The notes under the pieces were generated by a model that was given only the letters and a program-made list of their open reading frames with translations, ran no database searches and was not told the origin of the DNA. The position numbers and the translations under genes were made by a program. A DNA stretch of 64,000 bases from an uncultured Cellulophaga sp. (GTDB lineage: Bacteria > Bacteroidota > Bacteroidia > Flavobacteriales > Flavobacteriaceae): assembly GCA_947496695.1 (NCBI GenBank), contig CANMEI010000011.1, positions 62,001 through 126,000 of the forward strand, written 5' to 3'. Below are positions 54,192 through 63,106 of this stretch, piece by piece. Numbering within the stretch: position 1 is the first letter of the stretch; every line of letters starts with the position of its first letter.

Positions 54192-55466
54192 ATGAAAAGA
54201 CAATTACTAAGAGTATTACTCCTATTTGGATTTTATGCATTTGCCCAAAATTCCATTTCAGAAAAAGACTTTAAATCTGTAGAAGATAAAGTGGTTGATT
54301 GGAGAAGACATTTTCATGAAAATCCAGAATTATCAAACAGAGAATTCAAGACAGCAGAAACAATTGCCAAACATTTAAAATCACTAGGTATACAAATAGA
54401 AACTGGTGTTGCTAAAACTGGCGTGGTAGGTTTATTAAAAGGTGATAACCCTGGTAAAGTAGTTGCTCTAAGAGCTGATATTGATGCATTACCAGTTACT
54501 GAACGTAATGATTTACCTTTTAAATCTAACGTTAAATCTGAATTTTTAGGTGTTGAAACTGGAGTGATGCATGCATGTGGCCATGATACACATATTGCAA
54601 TATTAATGGGTGTTGCGGAAGTTTTATCAAAAAATAAAGATAAAATTAATGGAACTATAAAATTCATTTTTCAACCAGCAGAAGAAGGTCCTCCACCAGG
54701 TGAAGAAGGAGGTGCGGCTTTAATGATAAAAGAAGGAGTTTTAACCAAACCAGATGTAGATGCTATTTTTGGATTACACATAGATTCTGGTACTCCTGTT
54801 GGCCAAATTAGCTATAAGCCAGGTGGTACAATGGCCGCAGTGGAACGTTTTGTGGTAAATATAAAAGGTAAACAAACACACGGGTCCCAACCATGGGGTG
54901 GTGTTGATCCAATTTATATTGCCGCAAAAATAATTGATGGTTACCAATCTATTATTAGTAGAGAATCTAATTTACTTATAGAACCTGCTGTTATTACAGT
55001 TGGTAAAATAAGTGCTGGAGTTCGTTTCAATATTATTCCTGAAAGTGCAGAATTAATTGGAACGGTTAGAACTTTAGATCCTGATATGAAAGAATTAATT
55101 ATTCGTAGAATGGCTGAAATGACTGAAGGTATAGCAAAGGCATACGGAGGAACAGCAACTATTGAATTCCAAAATAATACAGCTATAACATATAATGATG
55201 AAAGTTTAACAGAAACAATGTTGCCAACATTACAAAAAGTTGCAGGTGAAGACAATGTAAAACTAGTTAAAGCAACTACTGGTGGTGAAGACTTTAGTTA
55301 TTTTCAAGAAGTGGTTCCGGGTGTTTATTTCTTTTTAGGAGGAATGACTCCAGGAAATAAACAGTCTTTTCCGCATCATACACCAGATTTTATGATTGAT
55401 GATAGTGGTTTATTATTAGGGGTAAAAGCACTTACCGAATTAAGTATTGATTATTTAAATAAATAA
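54192..55466 (+). CDS. Exported M20 family amidohydrolase (N-acyl amino acid hydrolase-like)
   Basis: This 424-aa zinc enzyme hydrolyses amide or peptide bonds of N-acylated amino acids. A signal peptide is present (LLLFGFYAFAQ). Metal ligands are in WRRHFHENPELSNREFKTAE, MHACGHDTHIAILMG (about 126), FIFQPAEEGPPPGEEGGA (Glu pair, about 165) and GLHIDSGTPVG, with TTGGEDFSYFQE and SFPHHTPDFMID at the C-terminus; the dimerisation domain spans about 205-320. It follows the DsrE-like gene by 3 bp; the link between the two is not known. Confidence 0.93.
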   Translation: MKRQLLRVLLLFGFYAFAQNSISEKDFKSVEDKVVDWRRHFHENPELSNREFKTAETIAKHLKSLGIQIETGVAKTGVVGLLKGDNPGKVVALRADIDALPVTERNDLPFKSNVKSEFLGVETGVMHACGHDTHIAILMGVAEVLSKNKDKINGTIKFIFQPAEEGPPPGEEGGAALMIKEGVLTKPDVDAIFGLHIDSGTPVGQISYKPGGTMAAVERFVVNIKGKQTHGSQPWGGVDPIYIAAKIIDGYQSIISRESNLLIEPAVITVGKISAGVRFNIIPESAELIGTVRTLDPDMKELIIRRMAEMTEGIAKAYGGTATIEFQNNTAITYNDESLTETMLPTLQKVAGEDNVKLVKATTGGEDFSYFQEVVPGVYFFLGGMTPGNKQSFPHHTPDFMIDDSGLLLGVKALTELSIDYLNK

Positions 55467-55486
55467 GTGAAAAAGAGTTTTATAGT

Positions 55487-55532
55487 TTTCGAGTTCAAGT
55501 GTAATATTTTTTACATTTGGACTCGAAATTTT
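55487..55532 (+). terminator. Terminator after the amidohydrolase gene
   Basis: TTTCGAGTTCAAGTGTAA pairs with TTACATTTGGACTCGAAA (one G-T pair) and is followed by TTTTATAGG. Confidence 0.8.
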
Positions 55533-55575
55533 ATAGGTTTGTTACTAATTAAAATTTCATAGAAATATATATTAT

Positions 55576-57123
55576 ATGATTGATTTTATTTCAAGTATCC
55601 AATGGTGGGCTTGGCTTTTACTTATTATTTTAATTGTAGCTATTCGAGATATTTTTTTTCAAAAAGCACATACCATTTCACATAACTTTCCTATTGTTGG
55701 TCATTTTAGGTACTGGTTAGAGAGTATTGGTCCTGAAATGCGTCAATATTTTGTAGCAAACAATAGAGAAGAATTACCTTTTAATCGTATTGAAAGAGGT
55801 TGGATTTATGCTTCAGCAAAAAAAGAAAATAATTACGAAGGTTTTGGTACCGATAGAGATATTTATGCACACCAGCACATTTTTGTAAAAAATCAAATGA
55901 TGGCTTATGAAGTCCCTACTGAGCACCCTAACCAAACAGATAAAAGTTTTGTGCCTTGTGCAAAAGTTATTGGAGCATATAACAAAAGAAATAAACCTTA
56001 CAGGCCAGCATCGGTTATTAATGTTTCAGCAATGAGTTTTGGTTCACTTTCAGCTGCAGCTGTACAAGCTTTAAATCGTGGTGTAGGTAAAGCCGGAGCA
56101 TATCATAATACTGGTGAAGGTGGTTTGTCTCCATATCACAAACAAGGTGGAGATGTTGTTTTTCATTTTGGTACAGGTTATTTTGGTGTTAGAGCTGAAG
56201 ACGGTAATTTCTCTATGGAGAAAATGAAAAAACTGGTGGAAGAAAACCCATGTATAAAAGCTATCGAAATTAAACTATCACAAGGAGCAAAACCAGGTAA
56301 AGGTGGTGTTTTACCTGGAGCTAAAATTACTGAAGAAATTGCAACTATTAGAGGTGTTGAAATTGGTAAAGATGTACTCTCCCCTGCTACACATAAAGCA
56401 TTTAAAACCATTCCTGAATTATTAGACTTAATTGAAAGAATAGCAACAGAAACAGGGTTACCCGTAGGAATAAAAGGAGCTATTGGTAAATTAGACCAGT
56501 GGGAACAATTAGCAGATTTAATGTTAAAGACCGGTAAAGGACCAGACTTTATTACTGTTGATGGTGGTGAAGGTGGTACAGGAGCTGCACCGCCAAGTTT
56601 TGCTGATCATGTTTCATTACCTTGGGTCTATGGTTTTTCTAGTCTTTACAAAGTATTTTTGAGTAGAGAATTGACAGATAGAATTGTATTTATTGGTAGT
56701 GGTAAATTAGGTTTTCCTGCAAAAGCAGCGATGGCTTTTGCTATGGGTGTCGATTGTATAAATGTGGCTCGTGAAGCTATGATGAGTATTGGTTGTATTC
56801 AAGCACAAGTTTGCCATACAAATCGTTGCCCTGCAGGTATTGCAACGCAAAATAAGTGGTTGCAAAATGGTATTAATGTGCCTTTAAAATCAGATAGATT
56901 AGCGCAATATTTTTCTTCTTTCAGAAAAGAGTTTTTAGAAATTACACATGCTGCAGGTTATGAGCATCCATGTCAGTTTCATATGGAAGATATTCAAGTA
57001 AATGTTGATGATACGGATTTGAATAGAGATTTACGTTCTACTTATAAATATCAGAAAGCAACAGTACCTTTTAATGGAATGCAAGAATTATATGACTGCG
57101 TCCATTTAGGGAGTAAACAATAA
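55576..57123 (+). CDS. FMN-binding glutamate synthase-like protein
   Basis: This 515-aa protein has one N-terminal membrane helix (WWAWLLLIILIVAI, residues 9-22) and then a Glu_synthase FMN barrel (about 140-470): INVSAMSFGSLSAAAVQALN, GEGGLSPYH, TVDGGEGGTGAAPPSFADH and GVDCINVAREAMMSIGCIQA. An Fe-S-type Cys set is in SIGCIQAQVCHTNRCPAGIA. It lacks the glutaminase and central domains of GltB. The family is widespread as stand-alone proteins; the substrate and electron partner are unknown. Confidence 0.88.
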   Translation: MIDFISSIQWWAWLLLIILIVAIRDIFFQKAHTISHNFPIVGHFRYWLESIGPEMRQYFVANNREELPFNRIERGWIYASAKKENNYEGFGTDRDIYAHQHIFVKNQMMAYEVPTEHPNQTDKSFVPCAKVIGAYNKRNKPYRPASVINVSAMSFGSLSAAAVQALNRGVGKAGAYHNTGEGGLSPYHKQGGDVVFHFGTGYFGVRAEDGNFSMEKMKKLVEENPCIKAIEIKLSQGAKPGKGGVLPGAKITEEIATIRGVEIGKDVLSPATHKAFKTIPELLDLIERIATETGLPVGIKGAIGKLDQWEQLADLMLKTGKGPDFITVDGGEGGTGAAPPSFADHVSLPWVYGFSSLYKVFLSRELTDRIVFIGSGKLGFPAKAAMAFAMGVDCINVAREAMMSIGCIQAQVCHTNRCPAGIATQNKWLQNGINVPLKSDRLAQYFSSFRKEFLEITHAAGYEHPCQFHMEDIQVNVDDTDLNRDLRSTYKYQKATVPFNGMQELYDCVHLGSKQ

Positions 57124-57163
57124 CAACAATTAACAAATTAAACCCAAATAAATATTTAATACC

Positions 57164-57937
57164 ATGATTAAAAAATTCATTATTCTTTTAACCTTTTCAA
57201 TAATAAGTGTAACTGCAATTCAAGCACAGAAAAAGAGCGATTTAATTCAAGAAATAGGAATTTTAAAAGTGAAAATTGCTTCATTAGATGATGAATTAGC
57301 CGTTTCTAAAAAAAATGAAAGAGTTAGTAAAACAGAAGCAGAATCATATAAAGCACAAGCTGATGAGTTATTGGAAACCAACCAATCATTAATGCAAAAT
57401 ATCAATAATTTCACCAAAGCTTCTATTGAAAAATCTGATAATATAGGTAAAACATTAGAAACACTTAGAAATAAAGAAGCACAGCTTAAAAAGATTAATG
57501 ATGCTTTTAGTTCGCATGATTCTATTGCACTATTGGTGTTAACAGATTTTAAAAAATCATTAGGAGAAAATGCAAATATTAATGTAGCTAGTGGCGCTGT
57601 TATTGTTTCTTTAAATGAAACTGTTAGAACTGGATTAACTACAAATGATGAAAGTGCTATTGCTTACCTAAGTAAAATTGCAACAGTTTTAAATATGCAT
57701 AAAAATACTGATGTTAGTCTTGAAGCGCTAACCAATACGGGTGAATTTGACCTAGCTTTAACACAAGCAGCTAATGTTGCAGGTGTTTTACAAAAACAAT
57801 TTACGGTTGATGCTAGCCGAATTACAGCAACAGCTAAAGATGGAGGTTTTACTGAAGGATTAAATATTAAAGTAATGCCTAAGTTTGATTCTTTTTATTT
57901 TGCACTTCGTGAACAAATGAAAGAAGCTAATAAATAG
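57164..57937 (+). CDS. Degenerate OmpA-type protein (paralogue of 48111-48962)
   Basis: This 257-aa protein has a cleavable-type signal (IISVTAIQAQKKS) instead of a lipobox. Residues about 22-115 are a coiled coil and about 130-257 align with the C-terminal domain of the OmpA lipoprotein at 48111 (INVASGAVIVSLNETVRTGL, KQFTVDASRITATAKDGG, MPKFDSFYFALREQM). The peptidoglycan-binding residues are lost: the EGHTD motif and the KNRR motif have no counterpart. The mature protein is thus probably a periplasmic scaffold. Confidence 0.72.
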   Translation: MIKKFIILLTFSIISVTAIQAQKKSDLIQEIGILKVKIASLDDELAVSKKNERVSKTEAESYKAQADELLETNQSLMQNINNFTKASIEKSDNIGKTLETLRNKEAQLKKINDAFSSHDSIALLVLTDFKKSLGENANINVASGAVIVSLNETVRTGLTTNDESAIAYLSKIATVLNMHKNTDVSLEALTNTGEFDLALTQAANVAGVLQKQFTVDASRITATAKDGGFTEGLNIKVMPKFDSFYFALREQMKEANK

Positions 57938-57962
57938 CAGTATTTTACTAGTATAATTAATT

Positions 57963-57998
57963 AAAAACACCATAATTATTAATAATTATGGTGTTTTT
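57963..57998 (+). terminator. Terminator after the OmpA-like gene
   Basis: AAAAACACCATAATTATT pairs with its complement in AATAATTATGGTGTTTTT; a perfect stem with an A-run before and T-run after. Confidence 0.88.
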
Positions 57999-58145
57999 AA
58001 TTTAAGTAGAAATGAATTGAAAATTGATTTTAAACAAAAAAATAAACTACAATTATTAAATTTATGTAACTTAAAATTCTCTTTTTTTAATTAATAACTT
58101 GCATTTAACTCTAAAATTAGAGATTTTTAAATAAATATTTTTATT

Positions 58146-58844
58146 TTGAAAACATTATTTTTTTTATTTTTTTTTATTTCAACAATAGCATTTGGTGCTA
58201 CTTCCAAAAATATTGATACAAAACCAGAAAGCTCAAAACAAGAGTTGAAAAATGATTTACCTTTAAAAGAATTAAAAAAATTTAAGTATTTTAAAAATAG
58301 GTTATCTAGCGCTACATTATCCGTTAATGATAAATTTAATCAACTAAAAAATTATTCTCGTGATTCTCTTAAAATTCTAAGTGTTAAACTTGTTGCAATT
58401 AAAATGTTAGAAGAAAATAGACTTCTAAATCGTGATATTTCAGAGAATACAGAGTATTATCAAAATCTTTTAATTCAATTAAAAAAAAGTAAAATAAAAC
58501 GTACTGATTATCTTTTTTTAGAAGATCGTATTAATCTTATAATAACAGAAACTTTAAAACAAAAAATACAATTTAGAAATACGATTACATATGGTTTGAT
58601 CTTTTTAATACTAGTTTTAAGTTTAATAATATTTCAACTTTCAAAAAGAAACTCAAAAATTCAGAATTTAAGTAAACAAGAAATTACAGTTAAAGATTTA
58701 ATAATTCAAGGAAAGAGTAATAAAGAAATTGCTGGTGAATTATTTATTAGTTTAAGTACTGTAAAAAGTCACATTACAAATATCTACCGCAAATTGAATG
58801 TGACTAACCGTCAACAATTATTGCAAAAAAAATACGGGTACTAG
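58146..58844 (+). CDS. Membrane-spanning LuxR-type transcriptional regulator
   Basis: This 232-aa protein begins at a TTG (KTLFFLFFFISTIAFGATSK signal peptide; no upstream ATG is in frame with a sensible start). Residues about 25-145 are a helical extracytoplasmic domain, about 147-168 a membrane helix (YGLIFLILVLSLIIFQL), and about 172-232 a cytosolic GerE/LuxR HTH (LSKQEITVKDLIIQGKSNKEIA, LFISLSTVKSHITNIYRKLN). So one chain spans the membrane from sensor to DNA-binding domain. The barrel gene at 58917 follows by about 70 bp and is the likely target or signal source; that is inference. Confidence 0.85.
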   Translation: MKTLFFLFFFISTIAFGATSKNIDTKPESSKQELKNDLPLKELKKFKYFKNRLSSATLSVNDKFNQLKNYSRDSLKILSVKLVAIKMLEENRLLNRDISENTEYYQNLLIQLKKSKIKRTDYLFLEDRINLIITETLKQKIQFRNTITYGLIFLILVLSLIIFQLSKRNSKIQNLSKQEITVKDLIIQGKSNKEIAGELFISLSTVKSHITNIYRKLNVTNRQQLLQKKYGY

Positions 58845-58916
58845 CACCTAATTCAGACCTGTTAACCTTCGTTAAAAGTATAGTTTTCAATTCTTTTGCT
58901 TCAAAATATAAAATTT

Positions 58917-61241
58917 ATGAAGCATTATTTTTCTTATTTACTAATTGTTTGTTCTCTATCTTCTTATACCCAAAATAAAGTAAACTTAAAAGGAACAGTA
59001 AAGGGCGTTAATGAAGAAATTATTGCTATTGGTGATCTATTATTAATTAATACTTTAAATGAGACTGTTCAAGCATACACTACTATTATAGATGGAACTT
59101 ATGTTTTTGAAAATATATTGGAAGGAAAATATATACTTAAAAGCTCTTGTATGGGTTATGAGGTTTGGCAACAAGAAATTATGCTTAATAATAATCTAAT
59201 TATAGACATCTCTTTAACACAAAAAATAAATAATTTAAATGAAGTTGAGATTGTAGCAGTAAAAAATCCTATAACATATATTAATGGGAATTATAAGTTA
59301 AATATAGAAAATCCTGTTTTTTTAGGAATAACAAATGTATTAGATGTAGTTTCTAAATTACCTAATGTACAGCTTGCTCCTGATAGAGAATCTATAACTA
59401 TAATTGGTAAAGGAGCTCCATTAATTTACATGGGCAATCAGCAAATTAGTTTTGAAGATTTTATTTCAATGCCCACAACTTCTATTAGCACTATTGAAAT
59501 TATAAATAATCCATCATCTAAATACGAAGCATCAGGAAGAACCGTATTACTTGTAACCAGAAAGTTAGAAACAGAAGGTACAAGTTTAAATGCAAATGAA
59601 ACCATTTCATTTAAGCGTAATTTTAATAATTATTTTAGAGTAAATGGTAATTATACAAAGCATAAATGGACCTTTAGAGGTAATTTGACTTACAATGTTT
59701 TACAACAATGGGAAAGTAACAGTTTTGATTTTAACATCCCTGAGGCAACTATTAAAGCTGATTATTTAGTTTTAATACCTAATAATGATAGAAAAGAACT
59801 GAATACAGAAGTAGGATTACATTATCAAAAAAACGCGTATGATTATTTCTCATTAAATATTATTCGAAAATTACAAACAAATGATTCACCTATTGAAACG
59901 AAAACTTTTCTACTGCAAGAATCAGTAACAAGCAACATTTTAAGTAATACAGAAAATGATAACACAAAAAATTACTTTAGTAGTAATTTGAATTTTAATA
60001 AAAAAATAACAAAAGATTTAAATCTATTTTCTGGTATACAATATTCCTCTTTTAAACAAGAATTAACTTCAGAAATTTCAAATAATAATGATAATACTGG
60101 GTTTGTTTTAGATCAAATTAGAATACAAAAATATCGCATAAATTCAATGGCATTTAAAATGGATATTGATAAAGAAATATCTAAAAAAGAAAAATTAAAA
60201 TTTGGTTTTAACTGGAATAAAGCTTGGGCAGATGCTAACACTATAATTGAACAGTTATTAAAAAAAGAAATAGAAAATAGTAATTACAATTATCAAGAAG
60301 ATATATATTCAGTGTATACTTCATTTGAAAATAACTTAAATAAGTACATTGATATAAATATGGGAATCCGTGTAGAAAATAATCAAGTTAAAAGTGTACA
60401 AGAAACAAGCTTATCACCTTTAATAGAAAGAACTAAAACTAATATTTTTCCAAAAGTAGGCTTAAATATAAAATTTGATAGTATTAAAACTTTAACCTTC
60501 AATTATGGAAAAAGTGTTACAAGACCTGATTTTTCAAGATCTAGCTCTATAAAAACCTTTATTAATCCTATTTTAGAAGCATCAGGTAACATTAATCTTC
60601 TTCCAACTTTTACGAATGAATTATCATTAAATTATCAGTGGAAAAATAAATCCTTTGATGTTACATATTATAAAAATATAAATCCACTTTTTTTTACTAT
60701 TAGCTACGACCAACAAAATGAAATAGCATTATTATCACAAGTGAATTTAGATTCAGAATCTGGTTTTAATTTAGGGATTACTTTACCTTACACTTATAAT
60801 ATATGGACATCAAACAACACTTTTCGTTTATCATACACTAAAATTAATAGGTCAGAAGCTACCTATTTAACTTCAAAACCTTACTTATATGTTTATTCAA
60901 ATCAACAATTTTTATTAAAAAAGAATACTTCATTGGCTTTTGATGGCTGGTTATTAACTAATAGACAAGAGGGTGTTTTTAAACGTAATTCAATGCTGGT
61001 TTTAAATGCCTCAATTACAACAATAGTTTTTGAAAAACTACAGTGCACAATACAGTTAAATGACATCACAAAAGCTATGAATTTTGAAGAATATTACATT
61101 ATTGATGGTGTTGAAGCTAATGGAGTCTATTATGTAGATGCACAGGAAGTATCTTTTTCAATGAAATATACCTTTGGAAATAAAAAGAAAGAAACTTTTA
61201 AAAATATAAATGTAGATCAAAATTCAGATAGGATTGATTAG
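58917..61241 (+). CDS. TonB-dependent-receptor-like outer-membrane beta-barrel protein
   Basis: From the ATG at 58917 (MKHYFSYLLIV) this is 774 aa with a signal peptide ending near SSYTQN; the earlier TTG at 58896 adds seven unlikely residues. Domains: CarboxypepD_reg-like (about 20-105, LKGTVKGVNEEIIAIGD), a plug (about 110-205, NVLDVVSKLPNVQLAPD, ISTIEIINNPSSKYEASG) and a long OMP_b-brl_3 barrel to the end (LNLNYGKSVTRPDF-type FNYGKSVTRPDFSRSS, MKYTFGNKKKETF). The last residues are polar, not the usual aromatic. Its substrate is unknown. It lies just downstream of the membrane LuxR regulator. Confidence 0.85.
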   Translation: MKHYFSYLLIVCSLSSYTQNKVNLKGTVKGVNEEIIAIGDLLLINTLNETVQAYTTIIDGTYVFENILEGKYILKSSCMGYEVWQQEIMLNNNLIIDISLTQKINNLNEVEIVAVKNPITYINGNYKLNIENPVFLGITNVLDVVSKLPNVQLAPDRESITIIGKGAPLIYMGNQQISFEDFISMPTTSISTIEIINNPSSKYEASGRTVLLVTRKLETEGTSLNANETISFKRNFNNYFRVNGNYTKHKWTFRGNLTYNVLQQWESNSFDFNIPEATIKADYLVLIPNNDRKELNTEVGLHYQKNAYDYFSLNIIRKLQTNDSPIETKTFLLQESVTSNILSNTENDNTKNYFSSNLNFNKKITKDLNLFSGIQYSSFKQELTSEISNNNDNTGFVLDQIRIQKYRINSMAFKMDIDKEISKKEKLKFGFNWNKAWADANTIIEQLLKKEIENSNYNYQEDIYSVYTSFENNLNKYIDINMGIRVENNQVKSVQETSLSPLIERTKTNIFPKVGLNIKFDSIKTLTFNYGKSVTRPDFSRSSSIKTFINPILEASGNINLLPTFTNELSLNYQWKNKSFDVTYYKNINPLFFTISYDQQNEIALLSQVNLDSESGFNLGITLPYTYNIWTSNNTFRLSYTKINRSEATYLTSKPYLYVYSNQQFLLKKNTSLAFDGWLLTNRQEGVFKRNSMLVLNASITTIVFEKLQCTIQLNDITKAMNFEEYYIIDGVEANGVYYVDAQEVSFSMKYTFGNKKKETFKNINVDQNSDRID

Positions 61242-61446
61242 ATCTATTATAATTTTGAATTCACAGGTTAAAATTAATAATTATCTTATTCAACAGCTAC
61301 TCATTAAATAACAATAACAGATATATCATTTAGTAATAGTAAAGAACTATAAGTAATTTGCTCATCCCCTATTTTTAGTGCAATTTTGTTTTGAATTTCA
61401 CTAAACGTGTAATTAGAAACAAAATCATAAACTTTAAAATTTTATA

Positions 61447-62010
61447 ATGAAACTCAACAAAGTCATTTATAATTCAATGACAATAATTGTTTTATTCATT
61501 CAGCTTACAATTTTAATATTAATAGCTACTAGTAACTATAAAGAAAATAACTTTATCGCTATTTTATCAATATTTATAATTACAATAATTCTAATTCTAG
61601 GTCATAAATATTTAGACTTGCACCATGATGAACATTCGTTTGATAAAATTTCAGTAGTAATTTGGGCACCTATTGGAGCCTTATTTTGTTATCTATTGCA
61701 TGTTAATACAAGTTTAGGGAGTGTGTTATCAGCAGGTGTTATTGGTACTTTAGCTTCATTTATTCCTCATTTAAATAAACAATCAATTTATTTAAAACAA
61801 TTACCAACAGCTATTTATTGTGGTGTTTTTGTAGGTATGTCTAGTCAAGAAATAACACCTTCAATAGGTTTTATTCTTGCTGCAGGAATATTAGCAGGTG
61901 TGTTCCTTTCTTTCTCTAAAAATATTTATATAGGTATTGGGGGTAAATTAGGTACAATGGCTTTTTTAGGAGTATTAATTGTCTATATCGTTAACCAATT
62001 TTTATTATGA
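61447..62010 (+). CDS. Polytopic membrane protein, first of a paralogous pair
   Basis: This 187-aa protein has five to six predicted membrane helices (IIVLFIQLTILILIA, FIAILSIFIITIILILG, VIWAPIGALFCYLLHV, FILAAGILAGVFLSF, MAFLGVLIVYIV). A short His/Asp-rich loop (HKYLDLHHDEHSFDK) follows TM2. The last 90 residues resemble the following protein, sharing GVFVGMSSQE / FIGMISSE and GIGGKLGTMAF / GFGGALGAMAF. I do not recognise a family. Its stop overlaps the start of the next gene (ATGA), indicating translational coupling. Confidence 0.7.
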   Translation: MKLNKVIYNSMTIIVLFIQLTILILIATSNYKENNFIAILSIFIITIILILGHKYLDLHHDEHSFDKISVVIWAPIGALFCYLLHVNTSLGSVLSAGVIGTLASFIPHLNKQSIYLKQLPTAIYCGVFVGMSSQEITPSIGFILAAGILAGVFLSFSKNIYIGIGGKLGTMAFLGVLIVYIVNQFLL

Positions 62011-62435
62011 ATAACTTAATTATAATCTTAACAGGAATTATAGGTTCAACTTTTACGTTTTATGTTAACCATCAATTAAAACAAGGTCCTGTTAGAGCTT
62101 CGGCTTTACTTTCTCTATTAGTTGGTTTGTTTTTTTTTAGTTTTCCTGATTTATTAAATACTAGTTTAACCAAAAATATTCCTATAGTTTTTATTGGCAC
62201 ATCTTTTATTGGAATGATTTCTTCTGAAGCTCAAAAACATTATGGTCAACTAGCTATTGCAGGTTTATTATTTAGTATTATTTATACTAATAAAAATAAT
62301 TTATTTGAAGGTTTTGGTGGTGCACTTGGTGCAATGGCATTTATAGCTTTATTAGCGTCTTTAACTTTTTCATTTACCTTCTCTAAAGTTATTCAAAAAG
62401 TAAAAGTGTATCAGAGGTTCCGTAGAAAAATGTAA
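62007..62435 (+). CDS. Polytopic membrane protein, second of a paralogous pair
   Basis: This 142-aa protein has about four membrane helices (LIIILTGIIGSTFTFYV, LLSLLVGLFFFSF, LAIAGLLFSIIYT, MAFIALLASLTFSFTF). It overlaps the preceding gene by 4 bp and shares the G-x-GG-x-LG-x-MAF motif (GFGGALGAMAF, about residue 103). The C-terminus is basic (KVKVYQRFRRKM). The likely product is one half of a heteromeric membrane complex with the preceding protein. No function is assigned. Confidence 0.7.
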   Translation: MNNLIIILTGIIGSTFTFYVNHQLKQGPVRASALLSLLVGLFFFSFPDLLNTSLTKNIPIVFIGTSFIGMISSEAQKHYGQLAIAGLLFSIIYTNKNNLFEGFGGALGAMAFIALLASLTFSFTFSKVIQKVKVYQRFRRKM

Positions 62436-62500
62436 TGGTTACATTTTTAAAACTATTTTATTTTAATTTTGTTTTTAATAAAGAATAAAGCCTTTTAAAA

Positions 62501-63007
62501 ATGATAGACTCATTTGTAGCAATAGATTTTGAAACTGCGATGGCACACCATATATGTTCTGTAGGTATTGTTACTTTTAAAAATGGTAAAATAATTGATG
62601 AATACCATCAATTAATTAAACCCCCAAATAATAGATATAATTGGCGAACTATTGAAGTTCATGGGGTTACAGAAGAAGACACTTTAAATACTCCCGAATT
62701 TTCAGCAATTTATCCTGAAATAAAAAAACGATTGTATGGTAAGCATGTAGTTGCTCATAATGAAGTTTTTGATAGAGGTGTTTTAACTAAATCTATGAGA
62801 GATAATTACATTGAATATTCAGATTTAAAACTTACCTCAAAATGGCATTGTACCTATAAAATATTTAAATCAATGGGCTATAAACCGGCAAATTTAAACG
62901 CTTGTTGTATAAAACATAATATAAAATTACAACATCATCAAGCATTATCAGATGCTCGTGCTTGCGGAAAACTCTTTTTAATTTCTGAAGAACGATTATT
63001 GTTTTAA
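62501..63007 (+). CDS. DnaQ-like 3'-5' exonuclease
   Basis: This 168-aa DEDDh exonuclease has motif I VAIDFETAMAHHICSVGIV (D9/E11), motif II KHVVAHNEVFDRGVL (Asp about 91) and motif III LQHHQALSDARACGKLF (His about 147, Asp about 152). VHGVTEEDTLNTPEF is the usual loop after motif I. It fits the PolC/DnaQ-epsilon-like stand-alone nucleases used in repair or RNA turnover. No polymerase gene is adjacent. It ends in a terminator shared with a convergent OmpA gene. Confidence 0.92.
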   Translation: MIDSFVAIDFETAMAHHICSVGIVTFKNGKIIDEYHQLIKPPNNRYNWRTIEVHGVTEEDTLNTPEFSAIYPEIKKRLYGKHVVAHNEVFDRGVLTKSMRDNYIEYSDLKLTSKWHCTYKIFKSMGYKPANLNACCIKHNIKLQHHQALSDARACGKLFLISEERLLF

Positions 63008-63050
63008 TAAGATTATATTTTATTTATGAAATTTCTTATTTCAAAAAAGA

Positions 63051-63083
63051 AAAAGCCATCAATTTAGTTTGATGGCTTTTTAG
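63051..63083. terminator. Bidirectional terminator
   Basis: AAAAGCCATCAA pairs with TTGATGGCTTTT around TTTAGT, with an A-run before and T-run after. It lies between the exonuclease gene and the convergent PD40-OmpA gene. Confidence 0.88.
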
Positions 63084-63106
63084 AATGCGATATTTCAAAA
63101 TATTTA

